A DNA stretch of 64,000 nt from Moraxella sp. K1664 (GTDB lineage: Bacteria; Pseudomonadota; Gammaproteobacteria; Pseudomonadales; Moraxellaceae): positions 1,240,001-1,304,000 of the forward strand of contig NZ_CP155576.1 in assembly GCF_039693965.1 (NCBI RefSeq), in the 5' to 3' direction. The notes under the pieces were generated by a model. That model was given only the letters and a program-made list of their open reading frames with translations, had not been told where the DNA came from and ran no database searches. This document shows, piece by piece, positions 61,012-64,000 of the stretch. Each line of letters begins with the position of its first letter. The stretch's first letter is position 1. Both the position numbers and the translations under genes were made by a program.

Positions 61012-61092
61012 AAAAAGCACCCCAAAGGTTAGTGTGTCTAACTTTTGGGGTGCGGTTCATCTTGATGACTGCCCTTTATTTGTGCTTGTCAG

Positions 61093-62067
61093 CTAAGTAA
61101 GCACTGATTGGGATAAATGCGAAATAATTTGTGCTTTGCCCTTTTCTTTTTTGACAACATTCCACAGCCTATCCGCTTCATCATAGCCTTTGGTGAGCAT
61201 GCCAAGCCATTGTTTGTAACGCCCAATCAGTCCGCTTTGGTTGTCGGTGGTGTCATTCAAAAAAGCGATTTGGTGGGGGACTAAGTCCGCCCATGTCAAG
61301 GTTTTGTCCGTGTTTTCAATACTTGCCACAAGGTCTGGGCGAGTTACCGCCCCACGCCCAAGCATGAGATGGGGTGTATTTGCCTGACTGATGCAGTCGT
61401 GGGCATGAGTAGCGTTCCAAATCTCGCCATTGGCAATGATGGGCAAGCCAAGCTCGGTAAAGGGGGCGATTTTGTCCCAATAAGCAGGGGGCTTGTAGCC
61501 TTGCACTTTGGTGCGTGCGTGAATGGTCAGCCAGCTTGCGTTGGCGGACTTGACCGCCTGCCCGATGTCGTGCATTTTATCCATGTCAGTATAGCCTAGG
61601 CGGATTTTTGCCGATACGGGGATATGGGCAGGTGCAGCTCCACGCACGGCAGAGATGATGGCGTGCAATGTATCAGGTTCATCAAGCAGTACCGAACCGC
61701 CTTTGTGGTTATTGACTGTTTTGGCAGGACAGCCGAAGTTTAGGTCAATCGCACACGCCCCAAGTGACACCGCCGTAACGGCACTTTGGCTCATGGTCTC
61801 AGGATTGTTGCCAAGTAGCTGAACATGAATGGGCGTACCACTTGTCGTCTTGCCGTTTGTGTGTAGCTCTGGCACATATTTATAAAACACATGGGCGGGC
61901 AGGGGATAATGGGTGACACGGATAAATTCGCTCACCGACCAATCATAAGGGCGACCCAAATCGTGAGCAATCTGCGTTAAAATCTGTCTCATGAGTGGGT
62001 CGGTCAAGCCTTCCATTGGGGCGAGCAGGCGAACAGGATGGACGAATAAATGGGCAAAGGCACTCAT
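61093..62067 (-). CDS. dusC: tRNA-dihydrouridine synthase, DusC type
   Basis: This 324-residue FMN enzyme reduces uridine in tRNA; the DusC group acts on U16. FMN-binding LLAPMEGLTDPLMRQ lies at the N-terminus. The catalytic cysteine is in DLNFGCPAKTVNNHKGG, and substrate-contact segments are VSAKIRLGYTD and WLTIHARTKVQGY. The motifs GTPIHVQLLG and ANGEIWN are closer to DusC than DusA or DusB. Its ATG overlaps the pth stop by 4 bp (ATGA on the minus strand), so the two are coupled. Confidence 0.9.
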   Translation of the reverse strand: MSAFAHLFVHPVRLLAPMEGLTDPLMRQILTQIAHDLGRPYDWSVSEFIRVTHYPLPAHVFYKYVPELHTNGKTTSGTPIHVQLLGNNPETMSQSAVTAVSLGACAIDLNFGCPAKTVNNHKGGSVLLDEPDTLHAIISAVRGAAPAHIPVSAKIRLGYTDMDKMHDIGQAVKSANASWLTIHARTKVQGYKPPAYWDKIAPFTELGLPIIANGEIWNATHAHDCISQANTPHLMLGRGAVTRPDLVASIENTDKTLTWADLVPHQIAFLNDTTDNQSGLIGRYKQWLGMLTKGYDEADRLWNVVKKEKGKAQIISHLSQSVLT

Positions 62068-62642
62068 GTTGGTAGTTTAAACCCATTGGCAAGGCTAATC
62101 GCCTTTTGTTCATCGCCTTTGATGAGTAACTCCAAGGCATTCATGCCACACTCTATCGCTCTATCTATATTGACACGGTCATCGGACATGGGTTTTGACA
62201 GCACCCAACCACTGACCATGGATGAGTGAGCAGGTCTGCCGATACCCACACGCAGTCGCCAAAAGTCCGCTCCGATGTGGGGGACGATGTCCTTTAAGCC
62301 GTTATGCCCACCATGTCCGCCCCCCTTTTTTAGGCGTAGGCTCCCTGCCGAGATGTCAAGCTCATCATGAGCGATGAGTATCTCATGGGGGGCGATGTTA
62401 TAGAATTTGGCAAAGGGGGCGACCGCCATTCCTGAGCGGTTCATGAAGGTGTCAGGGGTCAGCAGGCGGACATCTTGTCCGTATATCGTGCCACGCCCGA
62501 CACTGCCATGGAATTTTTTGTCATGAGTGAGCGTGATGCCAAATTTGTCGCACAAAGCGTCCGCAAACCAAAAGCCTGCATTATGGCGAGTGTCTTTGTA
62601 TTCTGCACCGACATTGCCCAAACCGACGATGAGTTTTATCAT
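62064..62642 (-). CDS. pth: Peptidyl-tRNA hydrolase
   Basis: This 192-residue enzyme recycles peptidyl-tRNA. It has the family start LIVGLGNVGAEYKDTRHNAGFWF (catalytic His), TFMNRSGMAV (Asn), AHDELDI (Asp) and KGGGHGGHNGLKDI. It lies 72 bp downstream of rplY, the usual order, and is coupled to dusC. Confidence 0.97.
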   Translation of the reverse strand: MIKLIVGLGNVGAEYKDTRHNAGFWFADALCDKFGITLTHDKKFHGSVGRGTIYGQDVRLLTPDTFMNRSGMAVAPFAKFYNIAPHEILIAHDELDISAGSLRLKKGGGHGGHNGLKDIVPHIGADFWRLRVGIGRPAHSSMVSGWVLSKPMSDDRVNIDRAIECGMNALELLIKGDEQKAISLANGFKLPT

Positions 62643-62668
62643 GATTGCCCCATAGATGATGAAATAAA

Positions 62669-62700
62669 CAAAAAGCCAATAGATGACCCATTGGCTTTTG
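62669..62700 (-). terminator. Terminator downstream of rplY
   Basis: CAAAAAGCCAAT / ATTGGCTTTTG forms a strong stem between rplY and pth on the minus strand. pth may need its own promoter or partial read-through. Confidence 0.8.
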
Positions 62701-62714
62701 TTGAGATTGATGAC

Positions 62715-63338
62715 TTATTCAGTGTCTGTGCTCTCTTCGCTTGTGCTCTCTTCACTGTCAGCAGAAACAGTCGGTGCTTGTACGCTAACCACGACACGGT
62801 CGGTGGCATTGCTGTCAAGCTCAACGATGGTAATGCCATCGGCAAGTTTGATGTCAGAGAAACGTAGTAGGTCACCGATTTCTAGGTTGGTCACGTCCAC
62901 TTCGATGGCTTCTGGCAGTTGGCGTGGCAAGCAGTTGATGTGTAGCTCGGTTACGTTGGTTTGTAGGATACCACCAGATTTTACGCCCTTAGCGGTGCCA
63001 GTGAAGTGTACAGGCACAGTAAAGTGCATGGTTTGACCACGAACAACACGTTGGAAGTCCACATGTAGTGGCGTGCCTTTTGAAGGATGGCGTTGTAAGG
63101 CTTTAATGATAACTTCTTCGTTTTCGCTGCCATCTAGTGCCAGTGTGGTTACGCTTGAAAAGAAGCTCTCATCTTGGATGGCTTTTACTAATTCATTTAG
63201 CTTGACGCTTACAGACAGTGGCTTGGCATCACCGCCATATACGATGGCAGGGATTAGGTTGGCTTTACGCAGGCGGCGGCTCGAACCTTTGCCCTGCTCA
63301 TCGGTAGCACGTGCTACCGTAGTTAGAGTATAGCTCAT
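62715..63338 (-). CDS. rplY: 50S ribosomal protein L25 (Ctc type)
   Basis: This 207-residue L25/TL5/Ctc protein binds 5S rRNA. The N-terminal L25 domain includes GKGSSRRLRKANLIPAIVYG and QRHPSKGTPLHVDFQRV. The C-terminal beta domain contains LHINCLPRQLPEAIEVDVT. The tail is acidic, Ser/Glu/Thr-rich. This long form is normal for many proteobacteria. The start has an AGGA site (TAGGAAATCCTTATG-like context on the minus strand). Confidence 0.95.
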   Translation of the reverse strand: MSYTLTTVARATDEQGKGSSRRLRKANLIPAIVYGGDAKPLSVSVKLNELVKAIQDESFFSSVTTLALDGSENEEVIIKALQRHPSKGTPLHVDFQRVVRGQTMHFTVPVHFTGTAKGVKSGGILQTNVTELHINCLPRQLPEAIEVDVTNLEIGDLLRFSDIKLADGITIVELDSNATDRVVVSVQAPTVSADSEESTSEESTDTE

Positions 63339-63621
63339 AAGGATTTCCTATATTAAAAGGCTACAAAAATGATGATTTTCGACCAATCATCATACAAAAA
63401 AGTGCAAAAGAATTTGCAAAATAGCGAACTATTATAAGCCAGTTTGGGCGATATGACAAGGGTTTTTTGCAAATCAGCCAATGGATTTGTTAGATGTGTG
63501 ATAATGTGATAAAAAATAACAAGTGTTTTTATAAAGTATCCCCATTTGCAAATGAATTTAATTTTGTTATAATCACTTGTTATTTTTTGTTAAACTTGTT
63601 AAATAATGTAAGGAGTGTGTC
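63339..63621. other. Divergent promoter region between rplY and putP
   Basis: This 283-bp AT-rich spacer has no coding frame or repeat family seen elsewhere in the window. It presumably contains the two divergent promoters. Confidence 0.4.
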
Positions 63622-64000
63622 ATGGATGCTGTGACAACAGGTGGGGCAGGCGTATGGATTTCGCTGTCGATTTATTTTTTGGGCATGATTGCCATCGGTG
63701 TGTACGCCTACTTTAAACAAAAAAAAGACGTTGAAGGCTACATGCTGGGTGGGCGTAACTTATCGCCTGCGGTAACGGCACTCTCGGCGGGGGCGTCCGA
63801 TATGTCGGGCTGGCTACTGCTGGGGTTGCCTGGTTATATGTATGCATCAGGCATTGTAAGCTTATGGATAGCAGGGGGGCTGACGGTCGGGGCATTTGCC
63901 AACTATCTGCTTGTTGCTCCACGTCTGCGTGTGTATACCGAGGTGGCAGGTAATGCCATTACTTTGCCTGACTTTTTTGCCAATCGCTTTGATGACAAAA
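63622..64000 (+). CDS. putP: Sodium/proline symporter PutP (3'-truncated by window edge)
   Basis: An open frame runs to the window end from ATG 63622 with an AAGGAG site. The 126 visible residues include [19 protein letters not shown] (TM1), [36 protein letters not shown] (sodium/proline-site region) and [20 protein letters not shown]. These are diagnostic for PutP of the SSS family, which imports proline with Na+. The remainder lies outside the window. Confidence 0.93.
   Translation, partial: MDAVTTGGAGVWISLSIYFLGMIAIGVYAYFKQKKDVEGYMLGGRNLSPAVTALSAGASDMSGWLLLGLPGYMYASGIVSLWIAGGLTVGAFANYLLVAPRLRVYTEVAGNAITLPDFFANRFDDK

Larger units (their letters stand above)
59515..61059 (-). mobile_element. 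IS3-family (IS150-type) insertion sequence, copy 2
   Basis: It is 1545 bp with the same ends and encoded proteins as copy 1 (17214-18758), flanked by a 4-bp TCTT duplication. It is in the same orientation as copy 1, about 42.3 kb away. Confidence 0.96.
59501..61081. terminator. Terminator hairpin split by the IS3 insertion (copy 2)
   Basis: AAAAGGGCGGTCTT (59501-59514) and, after the IS, TCTTGATGACTGCCCTTTATTT (61060-61081). Removing the IS and one TCTT restores AAAGGGCGGTC-TTGAT-GACTGCCCTTT, an 11-bp stem with one G-U pair. It is the terminator between convergent murA and dusC. Confidence 0.9.

Overview
The window is a stretch of chromosome from a gammaproteobacterium of the family Moraxellaceae, most likely a Moraxella (inferred). 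Grounds are the moderate AT-richness, protein sequences that resemble this family, gammaproteobacterial neighbour pairs (prlC-yheV, ibaG-murA, yraN-dolP-like, pth-rplY, lpxC-DUF721) and a heavy load of small palindromic repeats, MITEs and IS elements. No rRNA, CRISPR array or prophage was seen; two tRNA genes are present.

Layout. 1-2.4 kb: tail of a type I secretion ABC transporter plus its HlyD/LapC-like adaptor. 2.4-7.3 kb: peroxiredoxin-glutaredoxin, exonuclease III, a large acyl-CoA dehydrogenase and aroE, all on the minus strand. 7.4-11.6 kb: small membrane proteins and lipoproteins interspersed with MITEs and a decayed IS982 element. 11.7-20.1 kb: nhaA, a subtilisin-type autotransporter, the first copy of an IS3/IS150-type element and a DAACS symporter. 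20.2-26.3 kb: two TSUP transporters, an Rpn nuclease, a toxin-antitoxin pair, coaBC, an SGNH hydrolase and a Uma2 cassette. 26.4-28.9 kb: duplicated WG-repeat genes around an IS110 element. 29-35 kb: the RtcR region (below). 35.5-43.3 kb: fadD, rph, a membrane protein, an acidic membrane-anchored protein, yheV, prlC and an EEP phosphatase. 43.4-48.4 kb: a broken IS110, gltX and an IS200/IS605 element nested in a MITE. 48.5-57.3 kb: tRNA-Ala, tRNA-Glu, ydjM-like, lpxC, DUF721, a CHAP protein, ribF, vanZ-like, DUF805, rlmH, yraN and a BON lipoprotein. 57.4-64 kb: a MITE, ibaG, murA, the second IS3 copy, dusC, pth, rplY and the start of putP.

The most interesting system is at 28987-35043. A sigma-54 activator of the RtcR type (CARF-like sensor plus AAA+) is divergent from an operon preceded by a good -24/-12 promoter. 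The operon does not contain the usual RtcB ligase or RtcA cyclase. It encodes a P-loop kinase fused to an Rnl1-like RNA ligase, a cysteine-containing protein of unknown function, a calcineurin-like phosphoesterase with an extra N-terminal domain, and a coiled-coil protein. It looks like a stress-induced RNA end-healing and sealing pathway of the kinase/phosphoesterase/ligase type placed under RtcR control.

A second theme is mobile-DNA targeting. Both copies of the 1545-bp IS3-family element sit in the loop of a perfect or near-perfect Rho-independent terminator hairpin between convergent genes. A TA-flanked MITE family, a 90-bp miniature element that interrupts an IS110 transposase, an IS982-derived MITE and 20-bp REP-like palindromes account for most non-coding DNA. 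Several genes appear damaged or on the edge of damage: IS982, IS110, a TA toxin with a T6 frameshift, and a small protein with a poly-A frameshift.
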